This document shows positions 17,446 through 28,200 of a stretch of DNA of 64,000 bases, piece by piece. Origin of the DNA: CBDDCQ01 sp965226285. Its GTDB lineage: Bacteria; Bacteroidota; Bacteroidia; Flavobacteriales; Ichthyobacteriaceae. Every line of letters starts with the position of its first letter. Position 1 is the stretch's first letter. Both the position numbers and the translations under genes were made by a program. The notes beneath the pieces are model-generated. The model made no database searches. It was not told the origin of the DNA and saw nothing but the letters and a program-made list of their open reading frames with translations. The stretch covers positions 186,001 through 250,000 of the forward strand of contig CBDDCQ010000006.1 in assembly GCA_965226285.1 (NCBI GenBank), in the 5' to 3' direction.

Positions 17446-19602
17446 TTAAAGTGAAACGTTTAAAGAAAACTTAAAATTGATTCCATTTCCTTTTTCGTAT
17501 TGGTGATTTCTACCTGCCCATTGAGAACGAACGGTATAGTAATCTTTATTAAAGAGGTTATCAATACCTAAAACTAATTTAGTATTGTCGGTAAGCTGAT
17601 ATGAACTAAATAAACTGGTAACCGTAAAACTATTTACAGGACCTGTTCCATAGCTATAAGTTCCCTTGCTATTGGCTTCAAACTTCTTTCTATCTCCACT
17701 AAAAACAGTATATAACTTTGCATTCCATTTTGGCGTAATTTGGTAACCGAGATAAAACCTTATAATCATTGGACTGATTCTTGTACCATTCATAAACTCA
17801 TTAAAGTTCCCGTCATTATTGGTATCTATTTTTCCTTCTATAGTAGAAACAGATCCCCCGAAATTAACGTTCTCTATAATATTTGCATCTAATTGGACTT
17901 CTATTCCAGAAATTCTCTCAGGAGTTCTTGAAAGTTCTAAAAATTTGGTTTCAGTGTTTTCCTTATAAGAAGCTCCTAATTTTGAAGTACTATAAAAGTA
18001 AACGGCTTCCAATCGGAGTCCTTTAATAAGGTTACTCACAAAACCAGCTTCGTAATTGTTTGCAATGATTGCTTCTGTATTAATTTTTCCCTTAACTGCA
18101 TCTGCACTTTTTGCACCTCTCAAAATTCTACCTAACTGCCCCACAGAAAAACTTTGTGAGAAACTCGCAAAGGGTTTGAATAAACGGTATTTGTTATACC
18201 TAAAACCTAAATTAAAAGTAAGTGCATTGTACGTTAACACATCTCCCTTTACCTCAATACCACCACTTGATGCCGCAGAAGCACTTGCTTTTCTAAATAA
18301 AGTAGTGTAGTCTGCTACTGCTACATTGATGTTTTCGAACCTAAGACCTCCTTTTGCTATCAAATCTTTATAAAGAGTTGTTTTTAATTGTGCATAAGGA
18401 GCATAGTTTTTCATATCCATGTTTGGTGTATAAACCCTTCCATCTACCAGTGTTTGTTCGGTTTTATCTCTCATATAATCTACCCCATACATAATATTTC
18501 CTTTAATATTATCAGAGAGTGTATAACGTGTATTTAGGTTTAACCTAATTCCTTCTTTATCAGAAGTGATTTGAGATTGCCCTCCATCGTGCCCTCTTGT
18601 TACATCAGCATACCAGGTACTATATCCATAAACGGTAGCAAATTTTTGTATATAGGCACTAGTGGTTAGATCTGTGTTTTTAAAGATGTTTTTGCTGGTA
18701 AAAGTTAATCTTACATTGTGATTAAACTTTGTTCCTTGACTTGCTTCATTGGCATTAGGTTCACCAAAAGCACCTGTGGTTGGCGTTTCACCATATATCC
18801 CATTTACTCTTTTTAATCTACTGTTTTGGTTACTACTAAAATAGTTGTACATCAGTTCTACTTTATTGTTTTCATTGAAATTATATCCCAATTTTGAGAA
18901 AACATTATATGCTTTTGTTTCGCCTAAACCATAAAAAGGGGAAGAAATTTCATTTCTGGCACTTCTCATAATACCCGTTTCTTGAAATGCACCACTTACT
19001 ACATATTCAAACTTGTTTACTTTTCCTTTAAAAAGTTGATTAAGATTACTACCTATAGTGTGATCTGTATTTACTAAGGAACCAGCAGATCCAACACTTG
19101 TTTGACTCTCTATCTTCTTATTTGAAGTTGCTTTTTTTGTAATAAAGTTAATGATTCCCCCTTCAGAACCATTTCCGTAGATAGAAGTTGCACCTTTGAT
19201 AATTTCAATTCTTTCTATTGCGGAAGGATGAATGGTGTTCAAATCTCTATTGGTTATAAACAAAGGAGTCGTTTGGGGTATCCCATCTATTAACACAAGC
19301 ATATTTCTACCTCTTATATTTTGTCCTCTTGTGGTGGTTGTGTTGGTGGAAAGAGCGACACCCGTTACAGTAGCGACGACATCTGCCAACGTATTAGTGT
19401 ATTGTGCTATCTCTTGTAACTTTTTCCCACTAATAATAGAAACTGACGAAGGAACTTCATCTATTGTTTCTTTTATTCTATTGGTTACAATAGTAACTTC
19501 ATCTAAAGAAACATTGCGAGTGTTTTTAACATTCTTTTGCCCGTACATTGTTAAGAGTGAAAACAATCCTAACGATAAACTTAAAATAAAATTTTTCATC
19601 AT
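17446..19602 (-). CDS. TonB-dependent outer-membrane receptor
   Basis: About 718 residues from ATG 19602 (or 19599): MMKNFILSLSLGLFSLLTMYG is a good signal peptide, whereas the longer frame upstream adds an unlikely extension. The plug domain follows (VPSSVSIISGKKL, VTGVALS, RGQNIRGRNMLVLIDGIPQ, IERIEIIKGATSIYGNGSEGG), then a 22-strand-type barrel ending FKFSLNVSL with a C-terminal hydrophobic residue. There is no carboxypeptidase-like N-terminal domain and no SusD partner, so it resembles siderophore or metal receptors more than polysaccharide ones. The ligand cannot be read from the sequence. Its 5' end has been copied downstream of its promoter at 19800-20090. Confidence 0.88.
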   Translation of the reverse strand: MMKNFILSLSLGLFSLLTMYGQKNVKNTRNVSLDEVTIVTNRIKETIDEVPSSVSIISGKKLQEIAQYTNTLADVVATVTGVALSTNTTTTRGQNIRGRNMLVLIDGIPQTTPLFITNRDLNTIHPSAIERIEIIKGATSIYGNGSEGGIINFITKKATSNKKIESQTSVGSAGSLVNTDHTIGSNLNQLFKGKVNKFEYVVSGAFQETGIMRSARNEISSPFYGLGETKAYNVFSKLGYNFNENNKVELMYNYFSSNQNSRLKRVNGIYGETPTTGAFGEPNANEASQGTKFNHNVRLTFTSKNIFKNTDLTTSAYIQKFATVYGYSTWYADVTRGHDGGQSQITSDKEGIRLNLNTRYTLSDNIKGNIMYGVDYMRDKTEQTLVDGRVYTPNMDMKNYAPYAQLKTTLYKDLIAKGGLRFENINVAVADYTTLFRKASASAASSGGIEVKGDVLTYNALTFNLGFRYNKYRLFKPFASFSQSFSVGQLGRILRGAKSADAVKGKINTEAIIANNYEAGFVSNLIKGLRLEAVYFYSTSKLGASYKENTETKFLELSRTPERISGIEVQLDANIIENVNFGGSVSTIEGKIDTNNDGNFNEFMNGTRISPMIIRFYLGYQITPKWNAKLYTVFSGDRKKFEANSKGTYSYGTGPVNSFTVTSLFSSYQLTDNTKLVLGIDNLFNKDYYTVRSQWAGRNHQYEKGNGINFKFSLNVSL

Positions 19603-19799
19603 ATTATATAAAATTAGAATTAATAAAAATAAGGATGCAAACTTATATAATATTTCAATATCTTTGAAGTGTATTTTGATTAATCTTTGCATTGATTTTA
19701 ATCTTAAGGGAACTTCTAAAATTTAATTTATTGATATTCAAATGATTAATGTGTTTTCATCATGGCTTTTCTTTTATATAGCAAAAACATTGTGCCGTA

Positions 19800-20090
19800 G
19801 TCCTCTTGTGGTGGTTGTGTTGGTGGAAAGAGCGATACCCGTTACAGTAGCGACGACATCTGCCAACTTAATTAGTGTATTGTGCTATCTCTTGTAGCTT
19901 TTTCCCAATAATAATAGAAACTGACGAAGGAACTTCATCTAAAGAAACATTGCGAGTGTTTTTAACATTCTTTTGTCCCTACATTGTTAAAAGTGAAAAC
20001 AATCCTAACGACAAACTTAAAATAAATTTTTTATTATATTATATAAAATTAGAATTAATAAAAATAAGGATGCAAACTTATATAATATTC
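19800..20090 (-). pseudogene. Degraded copy of the 5' end of the TonB receptor gene
   Basis: The segment repeats 19324-19650 (start codon region, signal peptide, beginning of the plug domain) with many substitutions. A 42-bp block is missing: the parent has AACTTCATCT at 19453-19462 and again at 19495-19504, and the copy retains one, as expected for deletion between direct repeats. Other changes interrupt the frame, for example loss of the ATG region and the change of CCGTACATTG to CCCTACATTG. It is a relic. Confidence 0.85.
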
Positions 20091-20215
20091 CAGCTGATTT
20101 CTGGATATTCAAGTTGGATGAGCATGGCGATCTTTAATCATGGTTAATGGCTCGTTTTTTAATAATGCAATATGGGTTAAGATACGTATTTTACAAATTC
20201 ACCTACCCTAAGACA
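20091..20215 (+). pseudogene. Relic 3' end of a propeller-type lipoprotein gene
   Basis: The stretch GATTTCTGG, ATTCAAGTTGGATGAGCATG and the following stop and trailer correspond to the last codons of the gene ending at 32365 (DFWVLKLDEHGEL) and its downstream sequence (TAATGG.TCGTTTT, ACGTATTTTACAAA). It directly abuts the TonB receptor fragment on the opposite strand, marking a recombination junction. Confidence 0.75.
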
Positions 20216-20267
20216 TCTTGAAAAAGTACTATTTATGATGCTTTGAAGTCCAGTACTCCCATCAGTA

Positions 20268-20339
20268 TGCTCACTATTATGCTTGGCAAGCTAACCTAAA
20301 AAAAGGTAATATGCATCAGTGGTGGGGTATTAAGGTAAA
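20268..20339 (+). pseudogene. Relic 3' end of an LRR-type lipoprotein gene
   Basis: CTAACCTAAAAAAAGGTAAT and GTGGTGGGGTATTAAGGTAA match the last ~60 bases and stop codon of the genes ending at 24647 and 28477. What follows (20340-20855) is the corresponding spacer. This shows that the array once had at least one more copy upstream. Confidence 0.75.
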
Positions 20340-20741
20340 TTAAAGTGATGTTCATCATGGTATCAAAGGCAAGTAGGGGTAGGTCCCTACTTTTTGCGTA
20401 TAAAATCCCCCTTTTTTAAGGGGGAAACAAAGGGGGTTAAAAGGGTCACTAAGAGGGTGTTCAGACCACCCCCAGCCCCTCCTTATCAAGAGGGGAGCTA
20501 ATAGCGTGTGTATTACCCCTTTTTAAATGGGGAAGCAAAGGGGGTTAAAAGGGGGATGTTACCACCCGTTATTTTGGTAATGCAACAAGGTAGAGACAAA
20601 TTGCAATTTGTCTCTACTACCATGCCCTTTTCACCTACTCTAAGACCTCTTGAAAAAAGTACTATTTTATTGTATTTTAGATTATTTAATGATACTCACT
20701 ACCAGACTCATTAGGGAAAAAAGGCGTCTTAATCTATTTTT
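20340..20741 (+). repeat. Diverged copy of the inter-gene spacer with palindromes
   Basis: Shares with the spacers at 24648-25279 and 28478-29109 the blocks GGGGGAAACAAAGGGGGTTA, GAGGGTGTTCAGACCACCCC, GGGGAGCTAATAGCGT and CTTGAAAAAAGTACTATTT. A perfect 28-bp palindrome, GTAGAGACAAATTG plus its complement, lies at 20590-20617. Several C-run/G-run hairpins are present. No gene is supported. Confidence 0.75.
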
Positions 20742-20775
20742 TTGTTCATAAATAAATAAATTGTTATTAAATTTG
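20742..20775 (+). promoter_or_regulatory. Promoter of the first array lipoprotein
   Basis: TTG at 20742-20744 and TAAATTTG at 20768-20775 with a 23-base spacer, matching the Bacteroidota -33/-7 consensus. The start codon is 80 bp downstream. The same region before the second and third genes reads TAAATTTA, one base off consensus. Confidence 0.7.
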
Positions 20776-20855
20776 TAGCCTGTTAAATTATTAACAAGAG
20801 AACAAGGGAATATCGTTAGTGATGTATATTTTATAATATAATTTATTTTCAAAAA

Positions 20856-23800
20856 ATGAATCTTAAAATCAAAAAATTTATGATACCTATCAAATATTTT
20901 GTTAGTATCCTATTATTGATAGTATTGATTACGTCAATGATTTATTGCAGTAAAGAAGAATCGAAACCCAATAATAAAAACTTTACCCCTGCCCCTGCTC
21001 CTTCTCTTACTTATGCGGAGCAAACCATTACTTTTTCCAGTATTACGGGAGTCACCAAAACCTTGGCGGTTGCTAAGATACTGGCAGGAGTTAGAGGCTC
21101 AAAAGAGGGCTATACGATAAAGTCTATTACGTTGGTGAGTAGTAATACAACGGCTTCAGCAAAGGTTTCGGGCACTCAATTAACCTTTACCAAAATAGGG
21201 AACATCGTTTTTAATCTTGTTTTAAAACATGCGAGCAAAGAAGATGCTACGATTAAAAATTGTAAAATCATCATTAGTAAGAACGCAGCCGCTACTTTGA
21301 CTTTTAACAGGGTCTCTAAGGCTTTTGTCAGTGGGGGTAGTTTTACCACATCGGAGATATTAGCGGGTGTAACAGGAACGAAGTCGGGTTATACCCTCAA
21401 AGAGATAAAAGCGTTAGCTCCGTCGGGCGTTGCAAGCGTAACAGGCACGAAGCCTAATTTATCATTAAGAATGACCAAGATAGGCAGTTTTACGGCTACC
21501 ATCGTTTTAGAACATTCCACGAAAGGTGATGTTACCATTACAGCTGCGGAGTTTAAGATTAGTTCTTCTCCTGGGGAGCGTTTGACTTTTGGCAAACTTA
21601 CTAAAGTTTATAGTAGTGGTGGTCGCTTTACCACAGCAGAGATTTTAGGAAGGGTAGGAGGTACAAAGGCTGGATATACTCTGAGAGAGATGAGGTCTTT
21701 AAACCCTACAGGTGTTGCAAGCGTAACAGGTACGAAACCCAATTTGTCTTTAAGCCATGCTAAGGCGGGTAATTTTACGGCTACTTTGGTATTAGAGCAT
21801 GCTACCAAAGGAGATTCAACAATAGATAACGCATCCTTTGAGATTACAAAGGCATCTGCCCCTATTTTAACATGGACGAAACAAAGTAAGCCTTATGGTT
21901 TAGGTGGTGAGATAAGCAATGCAGAATTATTAGCGGGTCTTACGGGTAGTAGTGCTGCCAAAACAGGCTATACCATTAAATCAGTAACCATCAGTAGTGC
22001 AAACGGTACAGATGCAAGGGTTTCAGGTAGTGGTACTGCAGCTAAGATCGTTGGTTATACCCAGGCGGGTACTTTAACCTTGACGCTTGTATTTCAGCAC
22101 CCCGCCAAAATGGATGTTACCCTTACGGGCAAGAAGTTTGAGATTACAAAGGCATCTGCCCCTATTTTAACATGGACGAAACAAAGTAAGCCTTATGGTT
22201 TAGGTGGTGAGATAAGCAATGCAGAATTATTAGCGGGTTTGAATGGTACCAGTGCTGCCAAGACAGGCTATACCATTAAATCGGTAATCATCAGTAGTGC
22301 AAACGGTACGGGCGCAAGGGTTTCAGGCAGGGGCACTTCAGCTAAGATCGTTGGTTATACCCAGGCAGGCATCTTGACCTTGACGCTTGTATTTCAGCAC
22401 CCCGCCAAAATGGATGTTACCCTTACAGGCAAGAAGTTTGAGATTACGAAGGCATCTGCCTCTGGTTTAACATGGACGAAACAAAGTAAGCCTTATGGTT
22501 CAGGTGGTGAGATAAGCAATGCAGAATTATTAGCGGGTCTTACGGGTAGTAGTGCTGCCAAAACAGGCTATACCATTAAATCAGTAACCATCAGTAGTGC
22601 AAACGGTACAAGTGCAAGAGTTTCAGGTACGGGCACTTCAGCTAAGATCGTTGGTTATACCCAGGCGGGTACTTTGACCTTGACGCTTGTATTTCAGCAC
22701 CCTGCCAAAGCGGATGTTACCCTTAGAGACAAGGTGTTTGAGATTACGAAGGCATCTGCCTCTGGTTTAACATGGACAAAACAAAGTAAGCCTTATGTTT
22801 CAGGTGGTGAGATAAGCAATGCAGAATTATTAGCGGGTCTTACGGGTAGTAGTGCTGCCAAAACAGGCTATACCATTAAATCAGTAACCATCAGTAGTGC
22901 AAACGGTACAGATGCAAGGGTTTCAGGTAGTGGTACTGCAGCTAAGATCGTTGGTTATACCCAGGCGGGTACTTTAACCTTGACGCTTGTATTTCAGCAC
23001 CCCGCCAAAATGGATGTTACCCTTACGGGCAAGAAGTTTGAGATTACAAAGGCTTCTGCCTCTGGTTTAACATGGACAAAACAAAGTAAGCCTTACGGTT
23101 CAGGGGGTGAGATAAGCAATGGAGAATTATTAGCGGGTCTTACGGGTAGTAGTGCTGCCAAGACAGGCTATACCATTAAATCAGTAACCATAAGTAGTGC
23201 AAACGGTACAGGCGCAAGGATTTCAGGTACGGGTACTTCAGCTAAGATCGTTGGTTATACCAAGGCGGGCACTTTGACCTTGACGCTTGTATTTGAACAC
23301 TCTGCCAAAGTGGATGTTACCCTTACAGGCAAAGAGTTTGAGATTAGGAAGGCAGGAGCAGAAAGTTTAACTTGGCGCAAGCAAACGAAGGTTTACAGTA
23401 GCGGAGAAATTACCCATGCGCAGCTGTTAGCAGGGGTACAGGGAAGTAAAACAGGTTACACCATTAAAACCGTTAACATTACTAATCATGGCGGCATGAC
23501 CAGTGCGCGTGTTGTAGGGAGCGGCAGGGCTGCTAAAATTACGAGTTATAACAAGGTGGGTACGTTTACGCTTACGCTTGTTTTACAACATAATACTAAA
23601 GAAGATGTAACCCTTAGAAATGCGGCGTTTGAGATTACCAAAGCGAATGCAGAAAGTTTAACTTGGACGAAGCAAACGAAGCACTTTAACAGTGGTGGCG
23701 AAATTACCAATGCCGATCTATTAGTAGGCGTTACAGGTAGTGGTAAGAATGGATACACGATTAAAACCGTTACCATTACGAATAAAAACGGTACAGGTGC

Positions 23801-24647
23801 ACGTGTTGCAGGGAGCGGCAGGGCTGCAAAAATTACGAGTTATAACAAGGTTGGTACGCTTACGCTTACCCTTGTCTTAGAACACGATGCCAAAAAGGAT
23901 GTGACCCTTACAGGTGCAAAGTTTGAGATTTATAAGATTTTTGATATAACAAGTAGTGGGGTAGTAACACTTAAATCAAGTGTTGATAGAAATAGTTTAA
24001 CAGTAGTAATTATTCCTAATACGATTGATGGTACCACTGTAACTAGTATTGGAAATTCTACATTTAAGTTTTGTAATTTTCTTATCAGTATTACGATGGG
24101 TAATTCCGTAACAAGTATTGGAAGTCAGGCATTTTATTCTTGTAGATCACTTACCAGTATTACGATGGGTAATTCCGTAACCAGTATTGGAGAGGAGGCA
24201 TTTTATTCTTGTAGATCACTTACCAGTATTACGATTCCTAATATCGTAACCATTGGAGCTGCGGTATTTTCTGATTGCACTTCACTTACCAATATTACGA
24301 TTCCTAGTATCGTAACCATTGGAGTTGCGGTATTTTCTGGTTGCACTTCACTTACCAATATTACGATGGGTAATTCCTTAACCAGTATTGGAATAATGGC
24401 ATTTAATAATTGTAGATCACTTACCAGTATTACGATGGGTAATTCCGTAACCAGTATTGGAAAGTGGATATTTAAAAATTGTAGCTCCCTCACTACTATC
24501 AAACTACCTAATTCCATAACAACTATTGGAGATGAGCCATTTACAGGTTGTAGCAGTCTCACTACCATACATGTACCTACAGCTAAAGTGACTATTTGGG
24601 AAGATAACCTACAAAAAGGTAATAGTGCATCAGTGGTGGGGTATTAA
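20856..24647 (+). CDS. Modular surface lipoprotein A: stalk of ten modules with LRR head
   Basis: A 1263-residue protein. It begins with a type II signal peptide, with Cys31 followed by SKEES, which fits the K-(D/E)2 export signal of surface lipoproteins in Bacteroidota. Ten modules of ~95-100 residues follow, each starting LTW/LTF and holding GYTIK-x-V and GTLTLTLVFEH-like strands. Modules 4-8 are encoded by five exact 300-bp near-identical repeats (21867-23366). From residue ~1028 there are about eight BspA-type leucine-rich repeats (pattern SITMGNSVTSIG, then AF-x-x-C-x-SL). The module family is not one I can name. A role as a surface adhesin on a variable-length stalk is inferred. It is first of three tandem paralogues and has the best promoter. 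Confidence 0.85.
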   Translation: MNLKIKKFMIPIKYFVSILLLIVLITSMIYCSKEESKPNNKNFTPAPAPSLTYAEQTITFSSITGVTKTLAVAKILAGVRGSKEGYTIKSITLVSSNTTASAKVSGTQLTFTKIGNIVFNLVLKHASKEDATIKNCKIIISKNAAATLTFNRVSKAFVSGGSFTTSEILAGVTGTKSGYTLKEIKALAPSGVASVTGTKPNLSLRMTKIGSFTATIVLEHSTKGDVTITAAEFKISSSPGERLTFGKLTKVYSSGGRFTTAEILGRVGGTKAGYTLREMRSLNPTGVASVTGTKPNLSLSHAKAGNFTATLVLEHATKGDSTIDNASFEITKASAPILTWTKQSKPYGLGGEISNAELLAGLTGSSAAKTGYTIKSVTISSANGTDARVSGSGTAAKIVGYTQAGTLTLTLVFQHPAKMDVTLTGKKFEITKASAPILTWTKQSKPYGLGGEISNAELLAGLNGTSAAKTGYTIKSVIISSANGTGARVSGRGTSAKIVGYTQAGILTLTLVFQHPAKMDVTLTGKKFEITKASASGLTWTKQSKPYGSGGEISNAELLAGLTGSSAAKTGYTIKSVTISSANGTSARVSGTGTSAKIVGYTQAGTLTLTLVFQHPAKADVTLRDKVFEITKASASGLTWTKQSKPYVSGGEISNAELLAGLTGSSAAKTGYTIKSVTISSANGTDARVSGSGTAAKIVGYTQAGTLTLTLVFQHPAKMDVTLTGKKFEITKASASGLTWTKQSKPYGSGGEISNGELLAGLTGSSAAKTGYTIKSVTISSANGTGARISGTGTSAKIVGYTKAGTLTLTLVFEHSAKVDVTLTGKEFEIRKAGAESLTWRKQTKVYSSGEITHAQLLAGVQGSKTGYTIKTVNITNHGGMTSARVVGSGRAAKITSYNKVGTFTLTLVLQHNTKEDVTLRNAAFEITKANAESLTWTKQTKHFNSGGEITNADLLVGVTGSGKNGYTIKTVTITNKNGTGARVAGSGRAAKITSYNKVGTLTLTLVLEHDAKKDVTLTGAKFEIYKIFDITSSGVVTLKSSVDRNSLTVVIIPNTIDGTTVTSIGNSTFKFCNFLISITMGNSVTSIGSQAFYSCRSLTSITMGNSVTSIGEEAFYSCRSLTSITIPNIVTIGAAVFSDCTSLTNITIPSIVTIGVAVFSGCTSLTNITMGNSLTSIGIMAFNNCRSLTSITMGNSVTSIGKWIFKNCSSLTTIKLPNSITTIGDEPFTGCSSLTTIHVPTAKVTIWEDNLQKGNSASVVGY
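21867..23366 (+). repeat. Five tandem 300-bp repeats inside lipoprotein A
   Basis: Units start at 21867, 22167, 22467, 22767 and 23067, each beginning TTAACATGGAC, and each encodes one 100-residue module. They differ at scattered positions only, and blocks of identity are shared with units in the next two genes, which suggests recent expansion and gene conversion. Confidence 0.93.
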
Positions 24648-25279
24648 GGTAAAATAATTATTTATGGTAGGGACAAGTCGCGACTTGTCCCTACTTTTTT
24701 GTGTATTTATTCCCCCTTTTTTAAAGGGGTTTAAGGGGATTTATATTTGGTTGTCGTACGGGTGTAGAGACAAAAGATTTTTTGTCTCTACAATGCCCTG
24801 TTTTTGCGTATTTATTCCCTTTTTTAAAGGGACACAAAGAGGATTTCCCCCTTTTTAAGGGGGAAACAAAGGGGGTTAAAAGGGTCACTAAGAGGGTGTT
24901 CAGACCACCCCCAGCCTCCTTATCAGGAGGGGAGCTAATAGCGTATGTAATCCCCCTTTTTTAAAGGGGGACAAAGGGGGATTTTACTACACGGATGTTG
25001 CACTTGTAAGTTGAATCTACCATGTCCTTTTCACCTACTCTAAGACGTCTTGAAAAAAAGTACTATTTATTGTATTTTAGATTATTTAATGATACTCACT
25101 ACCAGACTCATTAGGGAAAAAAGGCGTCTTAATCTATTTTAAGGCACTTTTTGGCAAAAAAAAGTCGATTTTTTTGTTCATAAATAAATAAATTGTTATT
25201 AAATTTACACTGTTTAAAATTATGAACAAGGGAACATCGTTAGTGATGTATATTTTATAATATAATTTAGTTTCAAAAA
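24648..25279 (+). repeat. 632-bp spacer, copy 1, with terminator and palindromes
   Basis: A non-coding spacer almost identical to 28478-29109. It holds a terminator palindrome (24667-24700), a second inverted repeat (24763-24792), G-run/C-run hairpins (for example CCCCCTTTTTTAAAGGGGG near 24953-24970) and a promoter-like TTG (25174-25176) with TAAATTTA (25200-25207) for the next gene. Short open frames inside it repeat in both spacers but show no protein-like features. Confidence 0.9.
24667..24700 (+). terminator. Perfect-palindrome terminator after lipoprotein A
   Basis: GTAGGGACAAGTCG (24667-24680) is followed at once by its reverse complement (24681-24694) and then TTTTTT. It lies 19 bp after the stop codon. 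The palindrome resembles intergenic REP-like palindromes, so it may be both repeat and terminator. Confidence 0.85.
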
Positions 25280-28200
25280 ATGAATCTTAAAATCAAAAAA
25301 TTTATGATACCTATCAAATATTTTGTTAGTATCCTATTATTGATAGTATTGATTACGTCAATGATTTATTGCAGTAAAGAAGAATCGAAACCCAATAATA
25401 AAAAGTTTACCCCTGTCCCTGCTCCTTCTCTTACTTATGCGGAGCAAACTATTCGTTTTTCCAGTATTACAGGAGTCACCAAAACGTTGGCGGTTGCTAA
25501 GATACTGGCAGGAGTTCGAGGCTCAAAAGAGGGCTATACGATAAAGTCTATTACGTTGGTGAGTAATAGTACAACGGCTTCAGCAAAGGTTTCGGGTACT
25601 CAATTAACCTTTACCAAACCAGGGAACATTGTTTTTAACCTTGTTTTAAAACATGCGAGCAAAGAAGATGCTACGATTAAAAATTGTAAAATCATCATTA
25701 GTAAGGATGCTCCTGCTACTTTGACTTTTAACAGGGTCTCTAAGGCTTTTGTCAGCAGAGGTAATTTTACCACATCGGAGATATTAGCGGGTGTAGCAGG
25801 AACGAAGTCGGGTTATACCCTCAAAGAGATAAAAGCGTTAGCTCCGTCAGGCTTTGCAAGCGTAACAGGCAAGAAGCCTAATTTATCATTAACCATGACC
25901 AAGATAGGCAGTTTTACGGCTACCATTGTTTTAGAACATTCCACGAAAGATGATGCTACCATTACAGGTGCGGAGTTTAAGATTAGTTCTTCTGCTGGAG
26001 AGCGTTTGACTTTTGGCAAACTTACCAAAGTTTATAGTAGTGGTGGTCGCTTTACCACAGCAGAGATTTTAGGAAGCGTAGGAGGTACAAAGGCTGGTTA
26101 TACTCTGAGAGAGATGAGGTCTTTAAACCCTACAGGTGTTGCAAGCGTAACAGGTACGAAACCAAATTTGTCTTTAAGCCATGCTAAGGCGGGTAATTTT
26201 ACGGCTACTTTGGTGTTAGAGCATACTACCAAAGGTGATTCTACGATAGATAACGCATCCTTTGAGATTACAAAGGCATCTGCCCCTATTTTAACATGGA
26301 CGAAACAAAGTAAGCCTTACGGTTCAGGGGGTGAGATAAGCAATGCAGAATTATTAGCGGGTTTGAATGGTACCAGTGCTGCCAAAACAGGCTATACCAT
26401 TAAATCAGTAACCATCAGTAGTGCAAACGGTACAAGTGCAAGAGTTTCAGGTACGGGCACTTCAGCTAAGATCGTTGGTTATACCAGGGCGGGCACTTTG
26501 ACGTTGACGCTTGTATTTCAGCACCCTGCCAAAGCGGATGTTACCCTTACGGGCAAGAAGTTTGAGATTACGAAGGCATCTGCCTCTGGTTTAACATGGA
26601 CAAAACAAAGTAAGCCTTATGTTTCAGGTGGTGAGATAAGCAATGCAGAATTATTAGCGGGTCTTACGGGTAGTAGTGCTGCCAAAACAGGCTATACCAT
26701 TAAATCAGTAACCATCAGTAGTGCAAACGGTACAGATGCAAGGGTTTCAGGTAGTGGTACTGCAGCTAAGATCGTTGGTTATACCCAGGCGGGTACTTTA
26801 ACCTTGACGCTTGTATTTCAGCACCCCGCCAAAATGGATGTTACCCTTACGGGCAAGAAGTTTGAGATTACAAAGGCTTCTGCCTCTGGTTTAACATGGA
26901 CAAAACAAAGTAAGCCTTACGGTTCAGGGGGTGAGATAAGCAATGGAGAATTATTAGCGGGTCTTACGGGTAGTAGTGCTGCCAAAACAGGCTATACCAT
27001 TAAATCAGTAATCATCAGTAGTGCAAACGGCACAGGCGCAAGGGTTTCAGGTACGGGCACTGGAGCTAAGATCGTTGGTTATACCAAGGCGGGCACTTTG
27101 ACCTTGACGCTTGTATTTGAACACTCTGCCAAAGTGGATGTTACCCTTACAGGCAAAGAGTTTGAGATTAGGAAGGCAGGAGCAGAAAGTTTAACTTGGC
27201 GCAAGCAAACGAAGGTTTACAGTAGCGGAGAAATTACCCATGCGCAGCTGTTAGCAGGGGTACAGGGAAGTAAAACAGGTTACACCATTAAAACCGTTAA
27301 CATTACTAATCATGGCGGCATGACCAGTGCGCGTGTTGTAGGGAGCGGCAGGGCTGCTAAAATTACGAGTTATAACAAGGTGGGTACGTTTACGCTTACG
27401 CTTGTTTTACAACATAATACTAAAGAAGATGTAACCCTTAGAAATGCGGCGTTTGAGATTACCAAAGCGAATGCAGAAAGTTTAACTTGGACGAAGCAAA
27501 CGAAGCACTTTAACAGTGGTGGCGAAATTACCAATGCCGATCTATTAGTAGGCGTTACAGGTAGTGGTAAGAATGGATACACGATTAAAACCGTTACCAT
27601 TACGAATAAAAACGGTACAGGTGCACGTGTTGCAGGGAGCGGCAGGGCTGCAAAAATTACGAGTTATAACAAGGTTGGTACGCTTACGCTTACCCTTGTC
27701 TTAGAACACGATGCCAAAAAGGATGTGACCCTTACAGGTGCAAAGTTTGAGATTTATAAGATTTTTGATATAACAATTAGTGGGGTAGTAACACTTAAAT
27801 CAAGTGTTGATAGAAATAGTTTAACAGTAGTAATTATTCCTAATACGATTGATGGTACCACTGTAACTAGTATTGGAAATTCTACATTTAAGTTTTGTAG
27901 TTTTCTTATCAGTATTACGATGGGTAATTCCGTAACAAGTATTGGAAGTCAGGCATTTTATCGTTGTACTTCACTTACCAGTATTACGATTCCTAATTCC
28001 GTAACCAGTATTGCAAGTTATGCATTTTATCGTTGTACTTCACTTACGAGTATTACGATTCCTAATTCCGTAACCAGTATTGGAAAAGGGGCATTTTCTA
28101 ATTGTATTTCACTTATCAGTATTACGATTAGTAATTCCGTAACAACTATTGAAAATAGTACATTTTTTGATTGTAGTTCACTTACGAGTATTACGATTCC

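Noticed and set aside
19232..19726. 164-codon plus-strand frame
   Set aside because: It is the complement of the TonB receptor's conserved plug domain and has no features of its own.
21867..23366. Regular repeats as a possible CRISPR array
   Set aside because: The units are 300 bp, coding, with no repeat-spacer alternation and no cas genes.
24664..24964. 60-64-codon frames in both spacers
   Set aside because: They are conserved only because the spacers are duplicated; they run through palindromes and G/C-run repeats and have protein-unlike composition.
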